37,748 bases of DNA from a virus. A model generated the notes under the pieces. The model saw only the letters and a list, made by a program, of their open reading frames with translations. It did not search any database and was not told the origin of the DNA. The position numbers and the translations under genes were made by a program. The stretch's first letter is position 1. Each line of letters starts with the position of its first letter. Location of the stretch: the IMG/VR virus record IMGVR_UViG_3300037041_000373, positions 1 to 37,748 of that record. One strand, 5' to 3'. This document shows positions 15,566 to 21,940 of the stretch, piece by piece.

Positions 15566-15989
15566 TGATGTTCATGTTAAGGCTGCGCTCGGATACGTCG
15601 TGCGCTATCACGTCTATGACGCGGCGCTCGGCTTCGGCCAAGGCGGCGGTGATGCTGATGCGCTGGTCTACGTCGATGGTGATGGCCTGCTTGGCGACCC
15701 AGCCGTGAACGTGCTGCAAGATCGCCAGACTGGCTTTGGCGTCGCCTTCTCGGGCGGCGGCGTGCAGTTGCTGTGACGCCTCTAGCTCGCCGTCAGCGCG
15801 GCCTTTCATCGCCGCCATCTCTGCGATGGGGTCGAGTTGGCACAGTTGGCGGTACTCGGTAGGCAACATGCCGGCGGCCAATGCGAGGGTGTCACCCTTG
15901 AGGCCCAGCTTGGCGGCGTCGTATATGGCGTTGAGGCGCGCCTCAGTCGCTTTGACTTCGCGGGGTGCGTAAGGCAGTGAGTGAAACAT
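15540..15989 (-). CDS. Terminase small subunit
   Basis: 149 aa from the ATG at 15989, which has GGAG six bases upstream; a GTG at 16004 is less likely. LKGDTLALAAGMLPTEYRQLCQLDP (about residues 30-55) forms a helix-turn-helix, followed by helices (LEASQQLHAAAREGDAKASLAILQH) and VHGWVAKQ, a pattern common in environmental phage small terminases. It recognises the packaging start site and recruits TerL. First gene of the late operon, directly next to the control region. Confidence 0.8.
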   Translation of the reverse strand: MFHSLPYAPREVKATEARLNAIYDAAKLGLKGDTLALAAGMLPTEYRQLCQLDPIAEMAAMKGRADGELEASQQLHAAAREGDAKASLAILQHVHGWVAKQAITIDVDQRISITAALAEAERRVIDVIAHDVSERSLNMNINANHQVQR

Positions 15990-16020
15990 GGATTCTCCAG
16001 CCACGGTGTCGTGTGCTTTG

Positions 16021-16060
16021 AGTATATGCGTTTTGCCTGTAACAAGTTGCTTTACAAGTT
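16021..16060 (-). promoter_or_regulatory. Candidate late promoter with paired upstream sites
   Basis: On the minus strand, TATACT (16026-16021) is a good -10 placed about 32 bases before the TerS ATG. No -35 consensus is present. Instead two copies of ACAAGTT (plus-strand 16042-16048 and 16054-16060, 12 bp apart) cover the -35 area. This layout would suit a promoter that needs an activator. Inferred from sequence only. Confidence 0.45.
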
Positions 16061-16118
16061 TGCATTAAAAAAAATTTTGTTTGCAGCCCCTTCGTAGCCG
16101 CGACCCCTTGGCTGCCGG

Positions 16119-16135
16119 CCCTACCCGGGGTAGGG
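16119..16135. promoter_or_regulatory. 17-bp palindrome, operator-like
   Basis: CCCTACCC, central G, GGGTAGGG: perfect 8-bp inverted repeat. It could bind a dimeric regulator. It is not followed by a T run on either strand, so it is not a terminator. Confidence 0.5.
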
Positions 16136-16193
16136 TTATTACATGCATATATAAGCATGCAGGCATGTATTTAGGCGGCCAGGCGGCCAGGCA

Positions 16194-16597
16194 TTGGGTC
16201 AATTGGGTCAATTGGGTTGACCTAAACATGTCGCCGGCCTGCATCATTGGGTCAGTTGGGTCAGGCTCGAGCCGTTGACCTATTTGACCCATAGGCACCA
16301 GGCGCGCGCGCATGCATTGGGTCAGTTAGGTCATAGGCTAGCGGTTGACCCAATTGACCCATTTGACGTGGTGGCGCGGCTATGGGGCGCGGCGGGTTAT
16401 GGGTCAAATAGGTCAAATTGTCACGCCGGAAAAATTGGCCGGCTATAACACTGTATACACGTATTGTATACACTTTTACTTTTTAAACTTATATCTAAAC
16501 CATGACCCAATTGACCCAAAAACCTAGATTCCCCTATAGCCGCGCATAGGTCAATCACGCCAAATCACGCGCCCAACTAATCGCCCAATTGACCCAA
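16194..16597. repeat. Array of about 18 copies of a 9-bp repeat (TTGGGTCAA / TTGACCCAA)
   Basis: Forward (F) copies start at 16194, 16203, 16247, 16256, 16317, 16326, 16399, 16408 and 16546; 16212 is degenerate. Reverse (R) copies start at 16217, 16275, 16284, 16345, 16354, 16502, 16511 and 16589; 16363 is degenerate. Most come as tandem pairs at exactly 9-bp period. Two units share the layout FF, 10-bp spacer, RR (16247-16292 and 16317-16362), offset by exactly 70 bp. Both spacers are centred on a small palindrome (GCTCGAGC, GCTAGC). Likely binding sites for a phage protein. Confidence 0.85.
16452..16473. repeat. Direct repeat pair TGTATACAC in AT-rich stretch
   Basis: Two exact copies of TGTATACAC (16452-16460 and 16465-16473), 13 bp start to start, each containing the palindrome GTATAC. 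They sit in the AT-rich part of the control region, about 160 bp upstream of the early promoter. Operator or unwinding-element role is possible. Confidence 0.5.
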
Positions 16598-16632
16598 AAA
16601 CATCTAAGGGTAAACACCTAGTAAAATAATGC

Positions 16633-16660
16633 TTGACAACGTAAATAAATCCCTTACAAT
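16633..16660 (+). promoter_or_regulatory. Early promoter, sigma70-like
   Basis: TTGACA (16633-16638, perfect -35), 16-bp spacer, TACAAT (16655-16660, 5 of 6). Transcription would begin near 16667, at the foot of a small TTGC-TTCG-GCAA hairpin (16666-16677), 44 bases before the first early ATG. It should work with unmodified host RNA polymerase, as expected for first-expressed phage genes. Confidence 0.8.
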
Positions 16661-16710
16661 CTAGATTGCTTCGGCAACGGGGCAAACAACCAACCAAAGG
16701 GACCCACAAA

Positions 16711-16869
16711 ATGTACGCTTCAATCTTCAATGCATTAGGCAAGCGCTTCACTCTCATCATGCATAGCGCGCCATGCATCACCAGCGAAGTGATGCAACTC
16801 ACGTTCACCAGCAAAGCCGAAGCAAAAGCCGAAGCCAAAAAACGCGGCCTGAAAGCTTGGAACTACTAA
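16711..16869 (+). CDS. First early gene, 52-aa protein of unknown function
   Basis: Start ATG at 16711 follows CCAAAGGGACCCACAAA; an in-frame upstream Met at 16666 would lie at the transcription start and is rejected. The protein is basic, with a C-terminal alanine/lysine/glutamate helix (KAEAKAEAKKRGLKAWNY). Being first after the strong early promoter, it may act in host takeover. No family recognised. Confidence 0.65.
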   Translation: MYASIFNALGKRFTLIMHSAPCITSEVMQLTFTSKAEAKAEAKKRGLKAWNY

Positions 16870-16877
16870 AAACCAAA

Positions 16878-16895
16878 GGCCGGCGAAAGCCGGCC
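16878..16895 (+). other. Perfect GAAA-tetraloop hairpin between early genes
   Basis: GGCCGGC, GAAA, GCCGGCC: perfect 7-bp stem closed by a GNRA tetraloop, 22 bases before the next ATG and 9 bases after the previous stop. No T run follows, so termination is unlikely. An mRNA processing or stability element is the better guess. Confidence 0.6.
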
Positions 16896-16916
16896 ACTCA
16901 ACCAAAGGAAAACGAC

Positions 16917-17117
16917 ATGACCGATACAGAAACCCTCGAAGCTTACGCCCTGGACAACTACGAAGCCGGCGGTCATTGGATCGTCGAGACGTTCGGACCG
17001 GCCGATTACCAGGCCATTGTCGACGCGGCCGGCGGAAACATGGCCAAAGCCAAAACAGCGCTTAAAAAAGAGTGGCTGTTCATGAACATGCGCGAGTCCG
17101 AAGCCGGCGACTATTAA
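16917..17117 (+). CDS. Early acidic 66-aa protein
   Basis: Start ATG at 16917 after AAAGGAAAACGAC. Sequence pattern: TLEAYALDNYEAGGHWIVETFG, then DYQAIVDAAGGNMAKAKTALKKEW. It is acidic at the start and helical. Resembles small early phage proteins that I cannot name. A longer in-frame open frame begins at 16773 but would overlap the previous gene. Confidence 0.65.
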   Translation: MTDTETLEAYALDNYEAGGHWIVETFGPADYQAIVDAAGGNMAKAKTALKKEWLFMNMRESEAGDY

Positions 17118-17137
17118 ACCAACCAAAGGAAAACAAC

Positions 17138-17278
17138 ATGACAAGCAAAAAAACACTAGAAAATTCCATTCACTGGCAAATGCAAGTGATCAAGCAAAGC
17201 CGCGATCCGGTGCAAATCAAACGGTGTCAAGCCGCGATCGAACGTCTATTCGCCCAACTATTGAAAGCCGCAGCATGA
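17138..17278 (+). CDS. Early 46-aa helical protein
   Basis: ATG at 17138 after AAAGGAAAACAAC. Contains LENSIHWQMQVIKQSRDPVQIKRC and then AIERLFAQLLKAA: two short amphipathic helices. Its stop overlaps the next start (ATGA). Function unknown. Support comes from the ribosome binding site shared with its neighbours and the coupling. Confidence 0.6.
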   Translation: MTSKKTLENSIHWQMQVIKQSRDPVQIKRCQAAIERLFAQLLKAAA

Positions 17279-17382
17279 AACGCAATACCCGCGAAGCCCT
17301 GGCGAACACGGCCGGCGCGCTGGTGCTTATCGGCACCAGTGTCGCGCTGCTATTGGCCTACTTCGACGTTTTAGTTAAATAA
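17275..17382 (+). CDS. Early single-pass membrane peptide, 35 aa
   Basis: ATG at 17275 overlaps the previous stop (ATGA). After a basic start (MKRNTREALAN), residues about 13-30 (GALVLIGTSVALLLAYF) form one hydrophobic segment, with a C-terminal lysine. Small early membrane proteins of phages can affect the host envelope or block superinfection, but no specific function can be read here. Confidence 0.6.
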   Translation: MKRNTREALANTAGALVLIGTSVALLLAYFDVLVK

Positions 17383-17393
17383 AGGAAAACATC

Positions 17394-17606
17394 ATGCGTT
17401 TTTACATTCGCGACTGTAACAGTCAAATTGTCGGCAACCCCAAAGGCTACGAAACCCATCGCGGCGCGCAGGCCCAGGCAACAAACCCGCGCTCGCCGGC
17501 CGGCCGTGCCATTTGGGCGGCCGTTGACGCGCGCGAAGCCGCGCAAATCGCGGCGCGCATACCGACAAGTTGCCGCGCCACTGGTGTATATAGCATCCAA
17601 TTTTAA
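17394..17606 (+). CDS. Early 70-aa protein of unknown function
   Basis: ATG at 17394 after AAAGGAAAACATC. The start MRFYIRDCNSQIVGNPKGYETHRGA and end TGVYSIQF suggest a small beta-alpha-beta fold with an alanine-rich middle (AVDAREAAQIAARI). No family recognised. High GC with many GCGC and GGCC steps. Confidence 0.65.
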   Translation: MRFYIRDCNSQIVGNPKGYETHRGAQAQATNPRSPAGRAIWAAVDAREAAQIAARIPTSCRATGVYSIQF

Positions 17607-17616
17607 GGAAAACGAC

Positions 17617-18372
17617 ATGAAAAACTTTTTAGGCTATATCGCGTATGAGGGGCCGTCTGAAATTGACGGCGCGCCGATTGTCGTGATCGTCAACAAAATT
17701 GACAGCGACAGCGAAAACGAAAAGACCGGCGCGCTGGTGCAAACGTTTATTCTCCGGTCCGACGTCGCGCCCACCGACGCGCTGAAAACCGGCGACGATG
17801 CGAGCATATGCGGGGATTGCGTGCACCGGCCATATTTAATCGCTACCGGCGAAAGCGACGCGCCCCCATGTTATGTCAACGTCGGCCGTTCGGTCCGGTC
17901 AGTGTACGAAGCATACAAACGCGGCCGGTACACCCGCGCCGATGCGGCCACCATAGCGCGCGCGCTGGCCGGTAAGATCGTCAGGCTTGGCACGTATGGA
18001 GATCCAGCGGCCGCGCCAGTCCGGACGTGGGAACAAATCACACGCTACGCGGCCGGCCGGCGCGGCTACACCCACCAATGGAACCGGCCAGGCTTCGACG
18101 CTAGCGCCTGGGCGCGCTTGGTAATGGCCAGCGCTGACACAATCGACGAGGCCGCGCATGCCAACCTTTTGGGTATGCGGGTTTTCCGCGTGAGCATCGG
18201 CGTGGATAAACAGCCAGGCGAAACAATTTGCCCGGCCAGTGCTGAAGGCGGCAAAAAATCGACGTGCGCCAAATGCACGCTATGCGCCGGCACGTCGATC
18301 CAGGCGCGTGATGTCGTCATCGCGGACCATGCCACCGGCCATGCCAGGCGCGTTATTAAGATAGCGGCCTGA
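17617..18372 (+). CDS. Conserved early protein with cysteine clusters, 251 aa
   Basis: ATG at 17617 after AAGGAAAACGAC; a longer frame from 17428 overlaps the previous gene and is rejected. It has two likely metal-binding clusters: SICGDCVHRP (about residue 64-73) with CYVNVG after it, and STCAKCTLCAG near residue 220. Between them are SVYEAYKRGRY, IVRLGTYGDPAAAP and GRRGYTHQWN. Similar cysteine-rich proteins are carried by many phages, but I know no proven function. It is the largest early gene. Confidence 0.75.
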   Translation: MKNFLGYIAYEGPSEIDGAPIVVIVNKIDSDSENEKTGALVQTFILRSDVAPTDALKTGDDASICGDCVHRPYLIATGESDAPPCYVNVGRSVRSVYEAYKRGRYTRADAATIARALAGKIVRLGTYGDPAAAPVRTWEQITRYAAGRRGYTHQWNRPGFDASAWARLVMASADTIDEAAHANLLGMRVFRVSIGVDKQPGETICPASAEGGKKSTCAKCTLCAGTSIQARDVVIADHATGHARRVIKIAA

Positions 18373-18380
18373 TTTTCAGT

Positions 18381-18422
18381 GTATGCGGCCTTTAGCGGCC
18401 GTATACGCGGACAATCCGTCCG
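18381..18422. other. Two adjacent hairpins in an early intergenic gap
   Basis: First: GTATGCGGCC, loop TTTAGC, GGCCGTATAC (18381-18406; one G-T pair position). Second: CGGAC, loop AATCC, GTCCG (18408-18422). No T run follows, so a processing or stability role is more likely than termination. They fill the gap between the 251-aa and 111-aa genes. Confidence 0.5.
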
Positions 18423-18438
18423 GCATAAGGGGTAACCT

Positions 18439-18774
18439 ATGATCACAATTGAGCGCGGCCGCGCGCGGCTAACCGTACGGCTAGAGAATGCAGAATCGAC
18501 GCGGGAGCTACTGGCCAAAATTGACCGGTCCAAAGGCCGGCGCGGGGCCAAGCCGGCCAGAGAAAAGGGCGAAGCCAAGCACGATAGCGGCAAGCGCGAT
18601 TACCCGCGTTTTAACCCTGAGTGCATGCTAACGTCCGATTACATCACGGCCTATACGGCCCTGAACCGCGCGCGCCTACATTTGGTCCCGTGCGCCTTTG
18701 AACCCGCGGTCAACCGCACGCCGGCCGGCCTGGACCCTGCTATTCCTGAAGCCTTTGAGGAGACAATGGAATGA
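18439..18774 (+). CDS. Early basic 111-aa protein
   Basis: ATG at 18439 after AAGGGGTAACCT. The middle is strongly basic (SKGRRGAKPAREKGEAKHDSGKR) and probably disordered, followed by YPRFNPECMLTSDYITAY and an acidic end (EAFEETME). Nucleic acid binding is possible. Its stop overlaps the next ATG (ATGA). No family recognised. Confidence 0.6.
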   Translation: MITIERGRARLTVRLENAESTRELLAKIDRSKGRRGAKPAREKGEAKHDSGKRDYPRFNPECMLTSDYITAYTALNRARLHLVPCAFEPAVNRTPAGLDPAIPEAFEETME

Positions 18775-19010
18775 CAAATAACGAAAACGAACGAGCCGCG
18801 TACATAACCGGCGACACGGTAACGGCCGGCCTGTATCACCGGCTTGATCAAGCGCACCAGGCGCTAGGCCAAGCGCTGGCCGAGCTTGAAGAGTTAAAAG
18901 AAAAGCATACCGACGCGCTGGCCGAAGTTGAGGGGCTAACCGATGCGCTGGCCGAAGCGAACGATTACGCGGCCGCGTTAAGGCGCGAACTAGATCGGGC
19001 CGCATCATGA
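18771..19010 (+). CDS. Early coiled-coil protein, 79 aa
   Basis: Start overlaps the previous stop (ATGA). From about residue 20 to the end, a heptad pattern (LYHRLDQAHQALGQALAELEEL, EVEGLTDALAEANDYAAALRREL) predicts one long coiled coil. Function unknown. The end overlaps the next start (ATGA). Confidence 0.65.
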   Translation: MTNNENERAAYITGDTVTAGLYHRLDQAHQALGQALAELEELKEKHTDALAEVEGLTDALAEANDYAAALRRELDRAAS

Positions 19011-19192
19011 AAAGAACAAAAGCCGAAGTCCAAGCGGACTGGTACGGCAAATTTGCCGAAGCACTGGTAACGCATCACCCGGAACTATCCGGGCGCATCG
19101 ATTGGGATGCTGCCAAGTACTATTTCCTGTACAAAACCCCAGTACTTGAAGCCGTCGATCAATATTGCATCGCCCGGGGAATCGAACCATGA
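19007..19192 (+). CDS. Early 61-aa protein
   Basis: ATGA overlap at both ends. Sequence includes EVQADWYGKFAEALVTHHPEL and WDAAKYYFLYKTPVLEAVDQYC, a compact helical pattern. No family recognised. Kept as real because of unbroken coupling with its neighbours. Confidence 0.6.
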   Translation: MKRTKAEVQADWYGKFAEALVTHHPELSGRIDWDAAKYYFLYKTPVLEAVDQYCIARGIEP

Positions 19193-19347
19193 CACTCTAC
19201 ACGGTCCAACTATTCGCGCCAGACGCGCGCTATAGCCGCGCCATCGGGCGGCGGCTGCTGCCCAGGCACCGCGCCCAACGTGTAGCGGCTTGGCTGAAAC
19301 AACGGGGGCGTGATGCCTACATCGCGCCGGCCAGGGTGAACGTATGA
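19189..19347 (+). CDS. Early basic 52-aa protein
   Basis: ATG at 19189 overlaps the previous stop; its own stop overlaps the next ATG at 19344. The sequence (TLYTVQLFAPDARYSRAIGRR, then QRVAAWLKQRGRDAYIAPARV) resembles small early phage proteins with a beta strand, a helix and a final strand. Basic. Function unknown. Confidence 0.6.
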   Translation: MTLYTVQLFAPDARYSRAIGRRLLPRHRAQRVAAWLKQRGRDAYIAPARVNV

Positions 19348-19544
19348 AAGTGCCATACACCGCCCGAGGGTTAACCCTTGACTGCCATTTTGAGCTTGAA
19401 TCGGGCGAACCAAGCTCATGGGACGAGCCAGGCTGGCCGGACGTGTACCACTTGATTAGCGCATCGGTCCAAGGGGTAGACGTGACTGCAATCATCGATC
19501 CGGCGCTGGTGCATCAGCTTGAGGAGCGCGCCGGATGGTCTTAG
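19344..19544 (+). CDS. Early 66-aa acidic protein
   Basis: ATGA-coupled to the previous gene. It starts KVPYTARGLTLDCHFELESGEPSSWDEPG and ends VTAIIDPALVHQLEERAGW. The pattern of an N-terminal beta region followed by IIDPALVHQLEE is seen in small phage proteins of unknown role. A 19-codon frame overlaps its last bases. Confidence 0.6.
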   Translation: MKVPYTARGLTLDCHFELESGEPSSWDEPGWPDVYHLISASVQGVDVTAIIDPALVHQLEERAGWS

Positions 19545-19594
19545 TACTTGCCGCACTGGCGGCGGCGGTCATCGCTATTATTCTGAAACTGTAA
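19535..19594 (+). CDS. Tiny hydrophobic peptide, 19 aa
   Basis: ATG at 19535, in the +1 frame relative to the preceding gene, with GAGGAG 8-9 bases upstream inside that gene. The product MVLVLAALAAAVIAIILKL is a single transmembrane-like helix with a terminal lysine. It ends 8 bases before the convergent primase gene. The strong ribosome binding site makes translation plausible, but so short a frame can arise by chance. Confidence 0.35.
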   Translation: MVLVLAALAAAVIAIILKL

Positions 19595-19602
19595 GGCGCT
19601 CT

Positions 19603-21885
19603 CTATTTCACCCTGACAAGTCCGGACGGGGGCGATTCCTCAACCATGCGGCGCAAGTTGGACTTATTGCTATTCGCCAGGTCCGGCGCACAGAACAAAT
19701 GCTTTTTGCTTGGGTAGTCTGAGGAGGCGACGCGGCCCAGGTCAACCCAGCCGGCCTCTTTCAGGGCGTGCAATAGCGCCTGCTGGGGCACTTTAACGCC
19801 GGCCGGTGCTGACCCTGCCAGTCGGTCGCAAACAGCGTGGAACGGGCTGCCAATAACGCCTTTGGAGAACTCGCCGACTTTGAGGCGCATCGACTCGACC
19901 AGGTAAGACTCGGCCATTGACAGGCCATGCTCGATCAGGTTGAGTTTGAATTCTGTTGCCATCGGGGCCGCGCCAGGGTTAAAGGCCGAAACGTCACGGG
20001 CCTGCAACCATGCGCCGATGGCCTCAAAGCCGCCGGTCTTGTACCAGGCCCACATCTTGGCGGCGGCGTCTGGGGTCATGCGGGGGGCGTGTGACCAGAC
20101 GCAGAACCAGCGCCGATCTTGGCTGTCCAGTGTGATCGGCATAGGGTCATTGGAGAACGCCAGCACGAACACTCGGTTCACCATGTCGTATGGGTGTAAA
20201 CCCTTACGGTTGACGGACAGCATCTCAGGGGGCGCTGCGATAACGGGTTTCAGCTTGTTAGCAAGGGCGCGCCGTTCTTTGGCGTCGGGTTCTTTCAACT
20301 CATTCAGAATCAGGATCTCGGACTCAAGGGCATAGCCGAATTGGCTGCTCATGGTGTCGTTATCCAGCAGCCCTCGGTTCTTCAGGTGGGGGCCGCAGAC
20401 CGACCAGATAAAGGGTGCCCACATGGTGTCTTTGCCCGACCCTTGGTCACCACCGTGCAGGATTGCATGGTTGATCTTGACCTCGGGGTGTTGGAGCTTG
20501 TACGCCATCACGTTGAAAATGTGTTCTAACTCTTTAGACTCGGGGACTAGCGTGCGGCAGTGGTCGAGCCAGGGGGTGATGTTGCCGGCCTGCACTGGTG
20601 GGCGTGCGTTGCGCCAGCGGTTGCCGAAAATGTCGCCGTCACGGGCCACCAGCACGCTCTCGCCGGCGGCGTAGGTGATGCCGACCAGCGCCTTTGCGCC
20701 TTTAGCCTGGCGGTTCTCGTCAAAGCAAATTGACGCTTCGACCTTGCGCTGGGTGTGAATCGACTTGCAACTGATGTGCCGGAACAAAGCATTGAAGGTG
20801 TTGCGCGATACTTCGCGGCGGTCTTGCATGTCGAAGTAGGACTCGTCAACCTGTATATACGCGAAGCGCTCGTACCAGTCGGCCTTCTCAATGCGGCCCA
20901 ACTCTTTGCGCTCTGTTTCGGCCACCACAGCAGCGCCCACATCGGTGAACATATCGGTCGGGGTCAAGCGGGACAGCGCCCCCTCCATCGCTGCGGTGAA
21001 CAACTCCTCACGCAGCCCAGGCGTGTGCTTAGGGCCGCCGTTCTCGGCCACCCAGTCGAGGAACGTGCGAGAATCCAGATCAACGCAGTGGCCGTGAAGG
21101 CAGCAGTACGCCCGATTGGCAGGCATGTAGCGCCCCTCGGGGTTGCCGTCGCTATGCTCGGCACTGTTCGGGCAGATCACGCCGGCCCAGCCCTCTGGGT
21201 TCGGGTTGGACAGCAGCAGCCCTTGGCCGGACAGCCAAGCCAGCACATCATCGGCCCCGTCATCGCTGATGCGGATCGAACGCAGGGTCAGGGTGTCGGC
21301 AGCCGCTGGCGTCACGCCCAGAGCGGCGCATATCTCGGGCAGGCTGTAGTCGCGCTCGGGGTGGAACTCAGTCAGGACAGCGGCAAAGTTGTCGCGGCCA
21401 GGCTTCAAGTTAACCGAGCCAGGCAGACGGAAGTTGCGAACGGCGTTAATCGCGCCAGGGTCGGTGTAGCCGGCGTCTGCGATGGCCTTGATCGCTGCGC
21501 TGAACTCGGCCTTGGACGGCTGCTCATTGAAGGCGTAGCCCCACTGGAACGAGCCGGCGCTGGTCTCCATGATCCAAGTCGGGGGCAGGGGCGGGGTCTT
21601 GCTCTTGGTGCCGATGTCGTCCAGCATCATGACAAGAATGTATTCGCAGTTGGCGGCGCTGGCGCTGACATGGCCGTCCTTAAAGCGCTCGACGATAAAG
21701 CTGGCGGTGTTGCCGTACCACGACTCGCCGGCCTTGATCTTGTGCCCAGGCAGGAACGCCGGCCAGGTGGCCTTCACAGCCCCATCGGCGTGAAAATCCA
21801 ACGCCCCGTCTTTTAATTTAGGTTTTTGCTTGACTATCAGGGCTGTTTCGCCCTCTGGGGCCAAAGATGCTATAAACTCGATCAT
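19603..21885 (-). CDS. Primase-helicase: AEP-type primase plus SF3 helicase
   Basis: 760 aa. The N-terminal third looks like an archaeo-eukaryotic-type (RepB-like) primase: ILVMMLDDIG (about 83-92), FQWGYAF (113-119) and RNFRLPGSVNLKPG (150-163). A Cys/His cluster (CPNSAEH at 238-244, CCLHGHC at 261-267) follows. The C-terminal half is a superfamily 3 helicase: Walker A GGDQGSGKDT (478-487), Walker B ILILNELKE (524-532), sensor VFVLAFSND (572-580). It should prime and unwind at the phage origin. It is last in the minus-strand replication operon, converging on the early genes. Confidence 0.87.
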   Translation of the reverse strand: MIEFIASLAPEGETALIVKQKPKLKDGALDFHADGAVKATWPAFLPGHKIKAGESWYGNTASFIVERFKDGHVSASAANCEYILVMMLDDIGTKSKTPPLPPTWIMETSAGSFQWGYAFNEQPSKAEFSAAIKAIADAGYTDPGAINAVRNFRLPGSVNLKPGRDNFAAVLTEFHPERDYSLPEICAALGVTPAAADTLTLRSIRISDDGADDVLAWLSGQGLLLSNPNPEGWAGVICPNSAEHSDGNPEGRYMPANRAYCCLHGHCVDLDSRTFLDWVAENGGPKHTPGLREELFTAAMEGALSRLTPTDMFTDVGAAVVAETERKELGRIEKADWYERFAYIQVDESYFDMQDRREVSRNTFNALFRHISCKSIHTQRKVEASICFDENRQAKGAKALVGITYAAGESVLVARDGDIFGNRWRNARPPVQAGNITPWLDHCRTLVPESKELEHIFNVMAYKLQHPEVKINHAILHGGDQGSGKDTMWAPFIWSVCGPHLKNRGLLDNDTMSSQFGYALESEILILNELKEPDAKERRALANKLKPVIAAPPEMLSVNRKGLHPYDMVNRVFVLAFSNDPMPITLDSQDRRWFCVWSHAPRMTPDAAAKMWAWYKTGGFEAIGAWLQARDVSAFNPGAAPMATEFKLNLIEHGLSMAESYLVESMRLKVGEFSKGVIGSPFHAVCDRLAGSAPAGVKVPQQALLHALKEAGWVDLGRVASSDYPSKKHLFCAPDLANSNKSNLRRMVEESPPSGLVRVK

Positions 21886-21910
21886 GTTGTTCTCTCCTTG
21901 AAGTTGAGTT

Positions 21911-21940
21911 AGCCCCCGTCTAATCCACGGGGGCTTTTTT
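21911..21940 (+). terminator. Strong intrinsic terminator facing the plus strand
   Basis: AGCCCCCGT, loop CTAATCC, ACGGGGGCT, then TTTTT on the plus strand: a perfect 9-bp stem with T run. It lies between two minus-strand genes (polymerase and primase), so it would stop antisense transcripts coming from the early operon. The minus strand has no T run after the stem. Confidence 0.75.

Larger units (their letters stand above)
15990..16710. other. Non-coding control region between divergent operons
   Basis: 721 bp without a credible gene: open frames here are short, on both strands, and built from repeats. It contains a late promoter candidate, the palindrome at 16119-16135, GCATG-rich sequence at 16142-16168, a doubled AGGCGGCC at 16173-16190, the 9-bp repeat array, an AT-rich stretch (16440-16500) and the early promoter. 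The combination of iteron-like repeats, an AT-rich segment and divergent promoters fits a replication origin, an operator array, or both. Confidence 0.7.

Noticed and set aside
16194-16597. CRISPR array
   Set aside because: Repeats are 9 bp, in both orientations and mostly without spacers; no cas genes. Cas4-like DUF2800 is a phage recombination nuclease by context.
16065-16838. Several 60- to 95-codon frames in the control region
   Set aside because: They are built from the 9-bp repeats on both strands, lack ribosome binding sites and overlap the promoters.
20755-21816. 353-codon plus-strand frame antisense to the primase-helicase
   Set aside because: Low-complexity shadow of a GC-rich gene with clear helicase motifs on the minus strand.
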